From Pilimelia anulata (GTDB lineage Bacteria > Actinomycetota > Actinomycetes > Mycobacteriales > Micromonosporaceae), in assembly GCF_014647895.1 (NCBI RefSeq), contig NZ_BMQB01000013.1, positions 62,001 to 126,000 of the forward strand: a stretch of DNA of 64,000 bases. Reading direction: 5' to 3'. Of the stretch, positions 41,893 through 50,922 are shown piece by piece. Position numbers and translations under genes: made by a program. The notes under the pieces were generated by a model. That model made no database searches and was not told the origin of the DNA. It saw only the letters and a program-made list of their open reading frames with translations. The stretch's first letter is position 1; every line of letters starts with the position of its first letter.

Positions 41893-42888
41893 ATGGGCAT
41901 CGGGCCAGATCCGTCGCAGTCCAGCGGTGCCGTCGCGCTGGCCGAGCCCGAGCCGCCGGCGGCCCCGAAGATCGAGGGCCGGTCACTCGGGCGGATCGCC
42001 TGGACCAGGCTGAAGCGGGACAAGTTCGCCATGGGCGGCATCATCGTCATCGGCGTCCTCGTCCTCATCGCGGCGCTCGCCACCCCGATCACCAGCGTGA
42101 TCGGCGGCAACCCCAACGAGTCGCACCGCGACCTCATCGACAAGCTCTCCCAGGCGCCGATCGGCTCGTTCGGCGGGATGAGCCTCGACCACCCCTTCGG
42201 CCTGGAGCCGCAGAGCGGCCGGGACCTGTTCAGCCGGGTGGTGCACGGGGCGCAGGTGTCGCTGCTGGTCGCGTTCGCCTCCACCCTGCTGTCGGTCCTG
42301 ATCGGCGCCACCCTCGGTGTCGTCGCCGGCTTCTTCGGCGGCTGGGTCGACGCGGTGATCAGCCGGCTGATGGACGCCTTCCTCGCCTTCCCGCTGCTGG
42401 TCTTCGCGATCTCGCTGGTCGGCGTCGTGCCGGACCGGGCGTTCGGGCTGAGCGGCCTCGGGCTGCGGCTGGCCATGCTGATCTTCGTCATCGGGTTCTT
42501 CAGCTGGCCGTACATCGGGCGGATCGTCCGCGGCCAGACCCTGTCGCTGCGCGAGCGCGAGTTCGTCGACGCCGCCCGCAGCATGGGCGCCCGCGGCCCG
42601 TACATCATCTTCAAGGAGATGCTGCCGAACCTGGTCGCGCCCATCCTGATCTACGCGACGCTGCTGATCCCCACGAACATCCTGTTCGAGGCGGCCCTGT
42701 CGTTCCTCGGCGTCGGCGTGCCGCCGCCCACCCCGAGCTGGGGCGGCATGCTCTCGGACGCCGTCCAGTACTACACGCTGCCGCACTTCATGCTGTGGCC
42801 CGGCCTCGCGATCTTCGTGACGGTGCTGGCGTTCAACATGTTCGGCGACGGCCTGCGCGACGCGCTCGACCCGAAGGCCAACCGCTGA
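41893..42888 (+). CDS. Oligopeptide ABC transporter permease, DppC/OppC type
   Basis: A 331-residue inner-membrane permease. The N-terminal RIAWTRLKRDKFAMGGIIVI is the classical OppC/DppC opening, followed by an extracellular loop with HPFGLEPQSGRDLFSRVVHG and the permease core with LREREFVDAARSMGARGPYI (the EAA loop that contacts the ATPase). About six membrane helices. Unusually it is the first gene of the operon, before the binding protein and the DppB-type permease. Confidence 0.93.
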   Translation: MGIGPDPSQSSGAVALAEPEPPAAPKIEGRSLGRIAWTRLKRDKFAMGGIIVIGVLVLIAALATPITSVIGGNPNESHRDLIDKLSQAPIGSFGGMSLDHPFGLEPQSGRDLFSRVVHGAQVSLLVAFASTLLSVLIGATLGVVAGFFGGWVDAVISRLMDAFLAFPLLVFAISLVGVVPDRAFGLSGLGLRLAMLIFVIGFFSWPYIGRIVRGQTLSLREREFVDAARSMGARGPYIIFKEMLPNLVAPILIYATLLIPTNILFEAALSFLGVGVPPPTPSWGGMLSDAVQYYTLPHFMLWPGLAIFVTVLAFNMFGDGLRDALDPKANR

Positions 42889-42970
42889 CGGCCGGCCGGG
42901 GCGAGATCGAGACTTCCACCCCATTCCGCGGACCGTGCACACGGCCCGCACCATCAGGGAGGTTGCGAGA

Positions 42971-44731
42971 GTGAACCACAAGTTGAAGGGCATCCTGGCC
43001 GGCTCGGCCGTCCTTGCCCTCACCGCGAGCCTCGCGGCCTGCGGTGACAAGAAGAACGAGGGTGGCGAGGGCGAGTTCAACGCCGCGCTGACCGCGGTGT
43101 TCAACCCGTCCACGGAGAAGGGTGGCACCGTCAAGGTCGCCAACGCCGACGACTGGGACTCGGTCGACCCGGGCGACACGTACTACGGGTACTCGTGGAA
43201 CTTCCTCCGCCTGTACGGCCGCGCCCTGCTGATGTTCAAGCCGGCCCCGGGCAAGGAGGCCAACGAGCTGGTCCCGGACCTGGCCGAGGACCTGGGCAAG
43301 GCCAGCGACGGCGGCAAGACCTGGACCTACAAGATCCGCAAGGGCCAGAAGTACGACGACGGCACCGAGATCAAGGCGCAGGACGTCAAGTACGCGGTGC
43401 TCCGGTCGATGGACAAGGTCGTGCTCCCGCACGGCCCGCAGTACTTCGAGCAGTTCCTCGACATCCCGCGCAAGGATGACAAGATCACGTACAAGGGCCC
43501 GTACAAGGACCCGAAGGCGAACACCGACTTCATCCAGACGCCGGACGACTACACCGTCGTCTTCAAGCTGCGCCAGGCGTTCGCCGACTTCGACTACCTG
43601 GCCATGCTGCCGCAGACCGTGCCGGTGCCGCAGGCCAAGGACACGGGCTCGAAGTACAAGGAGAAGATCGTCTCCTCCGGCCCGTACAAGTTCGAGAAGT
43701 ACGAGTCGACCAAGTCCTTCACGCTGGTCCGCAACGACCAGTGGGACCCGGCCAGCGACCCGAACCGCAAGGCGCTGCCGGACCGCTGGGAGGTCAGCCT
43801 CAAGGTCAACGCGGACGACCTGGACAACCGGATCCAGTCCGGCGACGTCGACTTCGACGTGCAGGGCACCGGCGTGCAGACCGCCATGCTGGCCCGGGTC
43901 GTGGGCGACCCGAAGCTGAAGGCCCGGACGGACAACCCGACCCTGGCCCGCCTCTGGTACACCTCGATCCCGTCGACGGTCCCGCCGTTCGACAAGATCG
44001 AGTGCCGCCGCGCCGTCCTGTACGCCGCGGACCGGACCGCCTACCAGGCCGCGTACGGCGGCGAGCTGGCCGGCGGCGAGCTGGCCTCGACGATCCTGCC
44101 GCCCATCGTGCCGGGCTACCAGAAGTACGACCTGTACCCCGCCGGCCAGGACAACAAGGGCGACGTGGAGAAGGCCAAGGAAGAGCTGAAGAAGTGCGGC
44201 CAGCCCAACGGCTTCGAGACGAACATGGCGTTCCGCTCGGACCGGGCCAAGGAGAAGGCCACCGCCGAGGCGCTCCAGGAGTCGCTCCAGCGGGTCGGGA
44301 TCAAGCTGAACCTCAAGCCGTTCCCGAGCGGTGACTACTTCGCGCAGTACGCCGGCAACCCGTCCTACGTGGTCAACAACAAGATCGGTCTGGCCACGAA
44401 CGGCTGGGGCGCCGACTTCAACACGCCGTTCGGCTTCCTGTCCCAGATCGTCGACAGCCGGGTGATCCTGCCCGGCGGCGGCTCGTCCAACGTCTCCGTG
44501 CGCAGCAAGGAGATCGACAAGATGATCGACGAGGCGCTGGTCGAGCAGGACAAGAACAAGCAGTACGAGCTGTACTCCGCCATCGACAAGAAGGTGATGG
44601 AGGAGGCGTTCATCCTGCCCGGGGTGTACGCGAAGAGCCTGCTGCTGCGCCCGCAGAACCTGACGAACGTCTTCGTGAGCGACTCGTACAACATGTACGA
44701 CTACGTGAACCTGGGCGTCGCCAAGAAGTAG
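42971..44731 (+). CDS. Oligopeptide ABC transporter substrate-binding lipoprotein (SBP family 5)
   Basis: A 586-residue lipoprotein with lipobox SLAAC (Cys about residue 25). Family-5 motifs include KVANADDWDSVDPGDTYYG, LVPDLAEDLGKASDGGKTWT then YKIRKGQKYDDGTEIKAQDV, and the late FILPGVYAKSLLL. It binds peptides or related compounds outside the membrane. GTG 42971 follows AGGGAGG. A strong hairpin after the gene probably keeps its level above that of the downstream permease and ATPases. Confidence 0.95.
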   Translation: MNHKLKGILAGSAVLALTASLAACGDKKNEGGEGEFNAALTAVFNPSTEKGGTVKVANADDWDSVDPGDTYYGYSWNFLRLYGRALLMFKPAPGKEANELVPDLAEDLGKASDGGKTWTYKIRKGQKYDDGTEIKAQDVKYAVLRSMDKVVLPHGPQYFEQFLDIPRKDDKITYKGPYKDPKANTDFIQTPDDYTVVFKLRQAFADFDYLAMLPQTVPVPQAKDTGSKYKEKIVSSGPYKFEKYESTKSFTLVRNDQWDPASDPNRKALPDRWEVSLKVNADDLDNRIQSGDVDFDVQGTGVQTAMLARVVGDPKLKARTDNPTLARLWYTSIPSTVPPFDKIECRRAVLYAADRTAYQAAYGGELAGGELASTILPPIVPGYQKYDLYPAGQDNKGDVEKAKEELKKCGQPNGFETNMAFRSDRAKEKATAEALQESLQRVGIKLNLKPFPSGDYFAQYAGNPSYVVNNKIGLATNGWGADFNTPFGFLSQIVDSRVILPGGGSSNVSVRSKEIDKMIDEALVEQDKNKQYELYSAIDKKVMEEAFILPGVYAKSLLLRPQNLTNVFVSDSYNMYDYVNLGVAKK

Positions 44732-44755
44732 CCGCCGCGGACGCGACGGCACGTC

Positions 44756-44796
44756 GTCCGCTGGCCCGGATCACTCGCTGGTCCGGGCCAGCGGAC
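44756..44796 (+). terminator. Strong intercistronic hairpin in the peptide-transporter operon
   Basis: A perfect 15-bp inverted repeat, GTCCGCTGGCCCGGA (44756-44770) and TCCGGGCCAGCGGAC (44782-44796), with an 11-nt loop and no T-run. It may act as partial terminator or as 3' protection for the binding-protein mRNA. Confidence 0.7.
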
Positions 44797-44860
44797 CACA
44801 ACGGGACCCGCCGGTAGGCCGTGACCGGCGGGGGAACGGGGTCGGGGAGTTGAGGGAATT

Positions 44861-45874
44861 GTGATCGCCTACATCATCCGGCGGCTGCTGGCCGCACTGC
44901 TCCTGCTGTTCGTGGTGAGTGTGGCCACGTTCTCGATCTTCTTCGTGGTGCCGCGCATCCTGGGCAACAGCCCGGAGACCCTGGCGAGCCGCTACGTGGG
45001 CCGCACCGCCGGGCCGGAGATCGTCAACCAGGTCGCGCAGAAGCTCGGCTTCTTCGACCCGGTGTACGTCCAGTACGGACGCTGGGTGAAGGGCATCTTC
45101 GTCGGCGCCGACTACGACATCGGCGGCCGGATCGAGCACTGTCCGGCGCCCTGCCTCGGCTACTCGTTCATCACCCAGCAGCCGGTGCTGCCGGACCTGC
45201 TCGACCGCCTCCCGGTCACCCTGTCGCTGGCCATCGGGGCCGCGGTCATCTGGCTGTTCTTCGGCATCGCCACCGGCGTCGTCTCCGCGCTGCGCCGCGG
45301 CTCGGCGCTCGACCGGACCGCGATGACCATCTCGCTGGCCGGCGTCTCGCTGCCCATCTTCTTCACCGGCATGGTGACGCTGCTGCTGTTCAGCTACCAC
45401 CTGGAGCTGACCGCGTCCGGCGGCAGCTACACGAACTTCACCGACAACCCGGCGGAGTGGGCATACAACCTGATCCTGCCGTGGACGACGCTGGCGTTCC
45501 TCTTCTCCGCCCAGTACGCCCGGCTGACCCGCGCCGGCATGCTCGAGACGATGGGCGAGGACTACATCCGGACCGCCCGGGCCAAGGGGCTGGGCGAGCG
45601 GGCGGTCACCATCAAGCACGGCCTGCGCGGCGCGCTGACGCCGATCCTCACGATCTTCGGCCTGGACTTCGGCCTGCTGATCGGCGGCGCCGTCCTCACC
45701 GAGAAGACCTTCTCGCTCCAGGGCCTGGGTAAGTACGCGATCGACGGGATCGTGGCCAACGACCTGCCCAAGGTGATGGGCGTGACGCTCACCGCCGCGT
45801 CGTTCGTCATCCTGGCGAGCCTGATCGTCGACCTGCTCTATGCGGTCGTCGACCCGAGAGTGAGGTTGAACTGA
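44861..45874 (+). CDS. Oligopeptide ABC transporter permease, DppB/OppB type
   Basis: A 337-residue permease beginning MIAYIIRRLLAALLLLFVVS, the DppB/OppB signature, with the large extracytoplasmic loop near the N-terminus, and the EAA loop GEDYIRTARAKGLGERAVTI. It forms the membrane channel with the DppC-type subunit. GTG 44861; its stop overlaps the next ATG. Confidence 0.94.
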   Translation: MIAYIIRRLLAALLLLFVVSVATFSIFFVVPRILGNSPETLASRYVGRTAGPEIVNQVAQKLGFFDPVYVQYGRWVKGIFVGADYDIGGRIEHCPAPCLGYSFITQQPVLPDLLDRLPVTLSLAIGAAVIWLFFGIATGVVSALRRGSALDRTAMTISLAGVSLPIFFTGMVTLLLFSYHLELTASGGSYTNFTDNPAEWAYNLILPWTTLAFLFSAQYARLTRAGMLETMGEDYIRTARAKGLGERAVTIKHGLRGALTPILTIFGLDFGLLIGGAVLTEKTFSLQGLGKYAIDGIVANDLPKVMGVTLTAASFVILASLIVDLLYAVVDPRVRLN

Positions 45875-46905
45875 TGGGCGAACCCTTCCTCCGGCTCAAC
45901 GACCTGCGGATCCACTTCCCGACCGACGACGGCCTGGTGAAGTCCGTCGACGGCCTGTCCTTCACGCTCGAACGCGGCCGGACGCTGGGCATCGTCGGCG
46001 AGTCCGGCTCCGGCAAGTCGGTGACCAGCCTCGGCATCCTCGGCCTGCACAACCGGCGCAACGCCCGGGTCTCCGGCGAGATCTGGCTGGACGGCAAGGA
46101 GCTGGTCGGCGCGGGCGCCGACGAGGTGCGCAGGCTGCGCGGCCAGAAGATGGCGATGATCTTCCAGGACCCGCTGTCGGCGATGCACCCGTACTACACG
46201 GTCGGGCAGCAGATCGTCGAGGCGTACCGGGTGCACAACAAGGTCAGCAAGAAGCAGGCCCGGCAGCACGCGATCGACATGCTCGGCAAGGTCGGCATCC
46301 CGCAGCCGAGCCGCCGGGTGGACGACTACCCGCACCAGTTCTCCGGCGGCATGCGGCAGCGCGCGATGATCGCGATGGCGCTGTCCTGCGACCCGGAGCT
46401 GCTCATCGCCGACGAGCCGACGACCGCGCTCGACGTGACCGTGCAGGCGCAGATCCTGGACCTGATGCACACGCTGCAGCAGGAGTTCAACTCGGCGCTG
46501 ATCATCATCACGCACGACCTCGGCGTCACCGCCGAGCTGTCCGACGACGTGCTGGTGATGTACGGCGGGCGGTGCATCGAGTACGCCTCCGCGAAGGAGA
46601 TCTTCGAGGAGCCCGAGCACCCGTACACCTGGGGCCTGCTCGGCTCGATGCCGCGGATGGACCGGCCGGTCGCCGAGCGGCTGACCCCGGTCAAGGGCAG
46701 CCCGCCCTCGCTGATCAACCTGCCGACCGGCTGCGCGTTCCACCCGCGCTGCGTGTACGAGGAGCGCACCGGCGGCGCCGCCCGGCGGGACACCCCCGCG
46801 CTGGCCGACGCCGGCGGCCGGCACCTGGTGCGCTGCCACCTGCCCACCGAGCAGCGGCGCAGGATCTGGACCGACGAGGTCAAGCCGAAGCTGGAGGCGT
46901 CATGA
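45874..46905 (+). CDS. Oligopeptide ABC transporter ATPase, DppD/OppD type
   Basis: A 343-residue ATPase: Walker A GESGSGKSV, Q-loop, signature FSGGMRQRAMIAMALSCDPE, Walker B LLIADEPTTALD, switch His in IIITHDLG. The C-terminal oligopeptide domain carries the Cys cluster CAFHPRC... RCHLP that binds an iron-sulfur cluster in some homologues. The gene overlaps both neighbours. Confidence 0.95.
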   Translation: MGEPFLRLNDLRIHFPTDDGLVKSVDGLSFTLERGRTLGIVGESGSGKSVTSLGILGLHNRRNARVSGEIWLDGKELVGAGADEVRRLRGQKMAMIFQDPLSAMHPYYTVGQQIVEAYRVHNKVSKKQARQHAIDMLGKVGIPQPSRRVDDYPHQFSGGMRQRAMIAMALSCDPELLIADEPTTALDVTVQAQILDLMHTLQQEFNSALIIITHDLGVTAELSDDVLVMYGGRCIEYASAKEIFEEPEHPYTWGLLGSMPRMDRPVAERLTPVKGSPPSLINLPTGCAFHPRCVYEERTGGAARRDTPALADAGGRHLVRCHLPTEQRRRIWTDEVKPKLEAS

Positions 46906-48455
46906 CGGCGAGCAACGGTGAGGCGCTGCTCTCGGTCCGCGGGCTGCAGAAGCACTTCCCGATCACCAAGGGGCTGTTCAAGCGCAGGGTCGGCGCCGTC
47001 CAGGCGGTCGACGGCCTGGACTTCGACGTGCGCGCCGGGGAGACGCTCGGCCTGGTCGGCGAGTCCGGCTGCGGCAAGAGCACGACCGGCCGGCTGCTCA
47101 CCCGGCTGATCGAGCCGACCGGCGGCCGGGTGGTGTTCGAGGGCACCGACATCACCCACCTGCGCCAGGGCAAGCTGCGGCCGCTGCGGCGCGACCTGCA
47201 AATGATCTTCCAGGACCCGTACTCGTCGCTGAACCCGCGGCACACCGTCGGCACGATCGTCGGGGCGCCGTTCCGGATCCAGGGGGTCAAGACCGAGCAC
47301 GGCGTGAAGCGCGCGGTGCAGGACCTGCTCTCGCTGGTCGGGCTCAACCCCGAGCACTACAACCGGTACCCGCACGAGTTCTCCGGCGGCCAGCGGCAGC
47401 GCATCGGCATCGCCCGGACGCTGGCCCTGCGCCCGCGGCTGGTCATCGCCGACGAGCCGGTGTCCGCCCTGGACGTCTCGGTGCAGGCGCAGGTCGTGAA
47501 CCTGATGGACGACCTCCAGCAGGAGTTCGGCCTGACGTACGTGGTGATCGCGCACGACCTGTCCGTGGTCCGGCACATCTCCGACCGGGTCGCGGTCATG
47601 TACCTCGGCAAGATCGTCGAGATCGCCGACCGGAACGACCTGTACGCGCACCCGCGGCATCCGTACACCGTCGCGCTGATGTCCGCCGTACCGGTGCCCG
47701 ACCCGGCCCGGCGGGAGGCCGCCGCGCGCGAGCGGGTGCTGCTCACCGGCGACGTGCCCAGCCCGATCGACCCGCCGTCCGGCTGCCGGTTCCGCACCCG
47801 CTGCTGGAAGGCGCAGGACATCTGCGCCGCCGAGCCGCCGCCGCTGGTGCCGGGGCGGGACGGCAGCACGTCCGCGAACCACCTCGTCGCCTGCCACTTC
47901 CCGGTGAGCGACGACGAGCAGCAGGCCCGCGGCGGGCGGCCGTCGGCCGCGGCGGCCACGGCGGCCCGGGTGGCGCAGTCGATCGAGATCGCGGCCGGCG
48001 TACCGGCGGAGGCCGCGGCCGCCGTCCACGCCGCCACCCTCGCCGGCGCCCCGGCCGCCGACCCGGGCCCGCCGCCGGGCGCGGCCACCACCGCCGACGC
48101 GGCGGCAGCGGCCGGCGACGACGGCCCGCCCGCGGGCGGGCCGGGCGCCCCGCGCCCCTCGGCCGCGGTCGCGCCGGGGCTGGCCGACGCCCGCCCGGCC
48201 GCGCCGGGCGCCGCGCCGGCCGACCGGCCGGATGCCGCGGCGCCGCCCGCCGGGCCGGCCGCGGCGCCGCCGGGGGACCGGCCGGGCGCGATCCCGCCGG
48301 ACTCGGCCGCCGAACTGCCGGGCGACGGCGGCGAGCCGGTCGCCCGCGCGGCCGACCGGGACCTGACCCGCGCGCCGGACGCCCCGGCCGTGGTCGTCGA
48401 GAAGCCCTCCCGGGAGTACGGCGTCCACCGCCCGCGGCACGCGGCCGACGAGTAG
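46902..48455 (+). CDS. Oligopeptide ABC transporter ATPase, DppF/OppF type, with long Ala/Pro-rich tail
   Basis: A 517-residue protein. Residues 1-340 are a normal DppF/OppF ATPase: Walker A GESGCGKST, signature FSGGQRQRIGIARTLALRPR, Walker B LVIADEPVSALDVS, and the C-terminal Cys module GCRFRTRCWKAQDIC. About 175 further residues, rich in Ala, Pro, Gly and Asp, follow (to KPSREYGVHRPRHAADE) and are not part of the family. They are probably disordered and cytosolic. ATG 46902 overlaps the upstream stop by four bases. Confidence 0.94.
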   Translation: MTASNGEALLSVRGLQKHFPITKGLFKRRVGAVQAVDGLDFDVRAGETLGLVGESGCGKSTTGRLLTRLIEPTGGRVVFEGTDITHLRQGKLRPLRRDLQMIFQDPYSSLNPRHTVGTIVGAPFRIQGVKTEHGVKRAVQDLLSLVGLNPEHYNRYPHEFSGGQRQRIGIARTLALRPRLVIADEPVSALDVSVQAQVVNLMDDLQQEFGLTYVVIAHDLSVVRHISDRVAVMYLGKIVEIADRNDLYAHPRHPYTVALMSAVPVPDPARREAAARERVLLTGDVPSPIDPPSGCRFRTRCWKAQDICAAEPPPLVPGRDGSTSANHLVACHFPVSDDEQQARGGRPSAAAATAARVAQSIEIAAGVPAEAAAAVHAATLAGAPAADPGPPPGAATTADAAAAAGDDGPPAGGPGAPRPSAAVAPGLADARPAAPGAAPADRPDAAAPPAGPAAAPPGDRPGAIPPDSAAELPGDGGEPVARAADRDLTRAPDAPAVVVEKPSREYGVHRPRHAADE

Positions 48456-48491
48456 CGCGGCGGGCGGATAGCGGGCCGGGCGGGGACGGCC

Positions 48492-48794
48492 GTGGACGCG
48501 CGGGTACACGCGGTTTCGGCGCCGGCGGCGGGCCGCCTCCCTGCCGGACCGGTCGCGCCGGTCGGGCCAGTCGGTTCGTTCGGGCCGGTCGGGCCGCGCG
48601 GCCCGCGCGGCCCGGGTACGTTCACGCTGGGCTTCCTGCTGCCGGACGGCCGGTGCAGTACTGGGCGGGGACGTTCGACCCGGCCGCGGCGCGGCGGTTC
48701 ACGCTGGCGCTCGGGCAGGAGCGGGACGTGACCGACCGGGTCGTCCCCGGGGCCGCCCGCCCGGCCGCGGCCGTCGCCGCCCGCGCGGCCGCGG
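48492..48794 (+). pseudogene. Possible frameshifted short gene
   Basis: A frame from GTG 48492 encodes a collagen-like Gly-Pro stretch (GPVAPVGPVGSFGPVGPRGP) then FTLGFLLPDGR. At about 48652 the sense moves to a second frame reading VQYWAGTFDPAAARRFTLAL then GQERDVTDRVV. The two parts read naturally as one protein, so a one-base indel (biological or sequencing) is suspected. No family recognised. Confidence 0.3.
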
Positions 48795-49472
48795 TCAGCA
48801 GGTCTCGAGCATCTGCTCCAGCGCCCGGCGCTCGGCCCCGGTGACGCTGAGCTTCCAGTACGCCTTGACCGTGACCCAGTTGACCGCGTAGCGGCACCAC
48901 TGGGCCTGGTTCGGCGGCTTCCACTGGGCCGGGTCGCGGTCGCCCTTGGCCCGGTTCGTCGTCGCGCTGACCGCGCGCAACTGCGGGCGGGTGAGGTCGT
49001 TGGCGAAGGCGCCGCGCTGCCCGTCGGTCCACCCGGCGGCGCCGCTGCGCCAGGCGTTGGCCAGCGGTACCACGTGGTCGATGTCCACTTCGGTCAACTT
49101 GGTGAGGGTCCGCTCGTCGTACGGGCTGATCCACCGGCCGCTGGTGACGTTGCAGCCGCGCGAGCGCACGGTGGCGCCGTCGCGGCGCAGGACGGAGTCG
49201 CGGACGTCGCAGCCGCGGCCGACCCGCTTCCAGTGCGGGAACCGGTCCCGCGAGTACCCCCGCATCGAGCCCGGCGCGGCGACGGTGAGCCGGTCCAGCG
49301 CCGCCCGGGCCGGGGTGGCCGCGGGCGGCCCCTCGCTCGTGTGGTCGCCGCCGGCGCCGCCGCCCGGCGTGCCGGCCGGGGCGCAGCCGGCCGCGGCGAG
49401 GACGGCGGTGAGGAGCAGGACGGCGAGGACCGGCTTCGACCGGCGAGCGGCGCGCACGCGGACAGCGTGCAC
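48795..49472 (-). CDS. HNH endonuclease family lipoprotein (DUF1524/GmrSD-like)
   Basis: A 225-residue protein with a lipobox LAAAGC (Cys about 30), so it should be surface-anchored. The nuclease region has GCDVRDSVLRRD, VDIDHVVPLANAWRSGA (the His-metal motif with DHVVP), NDLTRPQLRAVSATTNRAKG and the late QWKPPNQAQWCRYAVNW, typical of secreted actinobacterial HNH proteins. It likely degrades extracellular nucleic acid. Start GTG 49472 (a GTG at 49457 is also possible). Confidence 0.87.
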   Translation of the reverse strand: MHAVRVRAARRSKPVLAVLLLTAVLAAAGCAPAGTPGGGAGGDHTSEGPPAATPARAALDRLTVAAPGSMRGYSRDRFPHWKRVGRGCDVRDSVLRRDGATVRSRGCNVTSGRWISPYDERTLTKLTEVDIDHVVPLANAWRSGAAGWTDGQRGAFANDLTRPQLRAVSATTNRAKGDRDPAQWKPPNQAQWCRYAVNWVTVKAYWKLSVTGAERRALEQMLETC

Positions 49473-49665
49473 CCGATCCGACCGGCCGCCGCGGACCCGC
49501 CGCTATTGCGGCGTTTCCGGACACCCGCCCGGGGGATTGCCGCCGCGATCCGCCGCCGCCGGCCGCGGACGAGGGGTGCTGCCCGCGGGCGGTCCGCCGC
49601 GGTGGTCGGGGACGAGGCGGGCGCGGTCCGTCAGCCGCGGCGGGTCGGGGACGGGGCGGGCGCGG

Positions 49666-50478
49666 TCAGCCGCGGCGGGTCGCGGACGGGGTGGGGGACG
49701 GGGCGGCCATCGGGAGCGGGCCGCCGCTGACCGGGCCCGGCAGCGTCACGGCCGGCGGCGCGGTGGTCGGCTCGCCCATCAGCGCCAGCGTGCCGAACTC
49801 CCACTGCCCGCCGGTGAGCAGCCCGTCGGCCCGGTAGCAGTACACGCCGACGTCCAGCGGCGCGGGCAGCGAGGCCGAGGTGGACTGGACGTCCCAGCAG
49901 TCGCCGGCCACGCCCGCCGGCGGGGTGGCCGGGCCGACGGCGATGGCCGGCTGCCGGTCGGTGAGCACGGGCAGCCACTCGACGAACACCCGCTGCACGC
50001 CGGGGTCGTACTCCTCGGGCAGCGCGTCCCGCGGCCCGCCGGCCCGCGCGCACCGGGTGGGCACGCGGTGGTCGGCGGAGGCCAGCGCGCACTGGAACAG
50101 GCCCTGCCGGGACCGGACCACGGCCACGTCGACGGTGCCGCCGAGCGCGCCGTCGGCGATGTCCGCCCGCCAGGCGCCGTCGATGGCCCGGGTGAGCACG
50201 ATCGTGCGCGGCTCCCGGCCCTCCTCGGTCAGTCGGTACACGACCACCTCGCGCCGGTCCTGCGCGGCGGCCGCGCGGGCGGCGAGGTCCGCGCGCGCGG
50301 TGGCCGGGTTCAGCGGGTCGGGCGACGGCGTGGCGGGCGGGGAGGTGGCCGCGGTGGCCGGCGGGGCGCTGTCGCGGCAGCCGCTGAGTGCGGACAATGC
50401 GGCCAAAACGGCCAGCATCAGCCCGCCGGCGGCGGGGGCGCGGGAAATCCTGCTGCGGGGCGGGGTCGCGGAGGGCAC
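49666..50478 (-). CDS. Lipoprotein of unknown function
   Basis: A 270-residue protein with a signal peptide and lipobox ALSGC. The mature part starts with a Pro/Thr/Ala linker, then a helical REVVVYRLTEEGREP region and a beta part with two Cys pairs (LFQCALASADHRVPTRC; DCWDV... YCYRADG). The C-terminus is again Pro/Ser/Thr-rich. No known domain. GTG 50478 is the chosen start; no strong ribosome site is visible. Confidence 0.65.
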   Translation of the reverse strand: MPSATPPRSRISRAPAAGGLMLAVLAALSALSGCRDSAPPATAATSPPATPSPDPLNPATARADLAARAAAAQDRREVVVYRLTEEGREPRTIVLTRAIDGAWRADIADGALGGTVDVAVVRSRQGLFQCALASADHRVPTRCARAGGPRDALPEEYDPGVQRVFVEWLPVLTDRQPAIAVGPATPPAGVAGDCWDVQSTSASLPAPLDVGVYCYRADGLLTGGQWEFGTLALMGEPTTAPPAVTLPGPVSGGPLPMAAPSPTPSATRRG

Positions 50479-50922
50479 GGCCCCATTCCACCGCGTGCCG
50501 TACCGCGATCCGCGCTGATCCGGCCCGCGACACGCCGGTCGCGCCGGGAACATCCGCATCGAGAAGCGACTCTTCGGACGGATCGGGCGGCCGGGCCCCG
50601 TGGCCCTGGCGCTGTCGGGGTGCGCCGGTACCCTGTTGGGGACCTGTCGTGGGCGGTGCCGGGGGCGAGCCGGTGCGGTCGACGGCTGCCGAGACCACCG
50701 GGCCGGCGCTGCGAACCTCAGAGTTTGCCCGGGCACCGAAAAATTTTCGGGCGCTCCCGCATCGGGTGCCTATTGATGATGTTTGATTGGCGGGCGCGTC
50801 GCCGTCGTGGGCGCGCGCGGCCCGGACCCCGGGCCCGTCCGGGACCGTGGCGCCGCTGCCGCGCCCCGCGCCGGGCAGGTCCGGGCGAGGACCATGGGGG
50901 CGGATTTGGGGAAGGAGCCGCT
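50479..50922. other. Intergenic region upstream of lysC-asd
   Basis: About 440 bp without a convincing gene. It contains an AT-rich 15-bp palindrome CCGAAAAATTTTCGG at 50736-50750 and a less GC-rich segment to 50790 that probably carries the lysC promoter. AAGGAG at 50912-50917 is the lysC ribosome site. Confidence 0.55.

Noticed and set aside
48946..50922. Long open frame running into lysC from far upstream
   Set aside because: The upstream part is an Arg/Gly-rich shadow of minus-strand genes; the kinase family start and a good ribosome site fix the gene at 50923.
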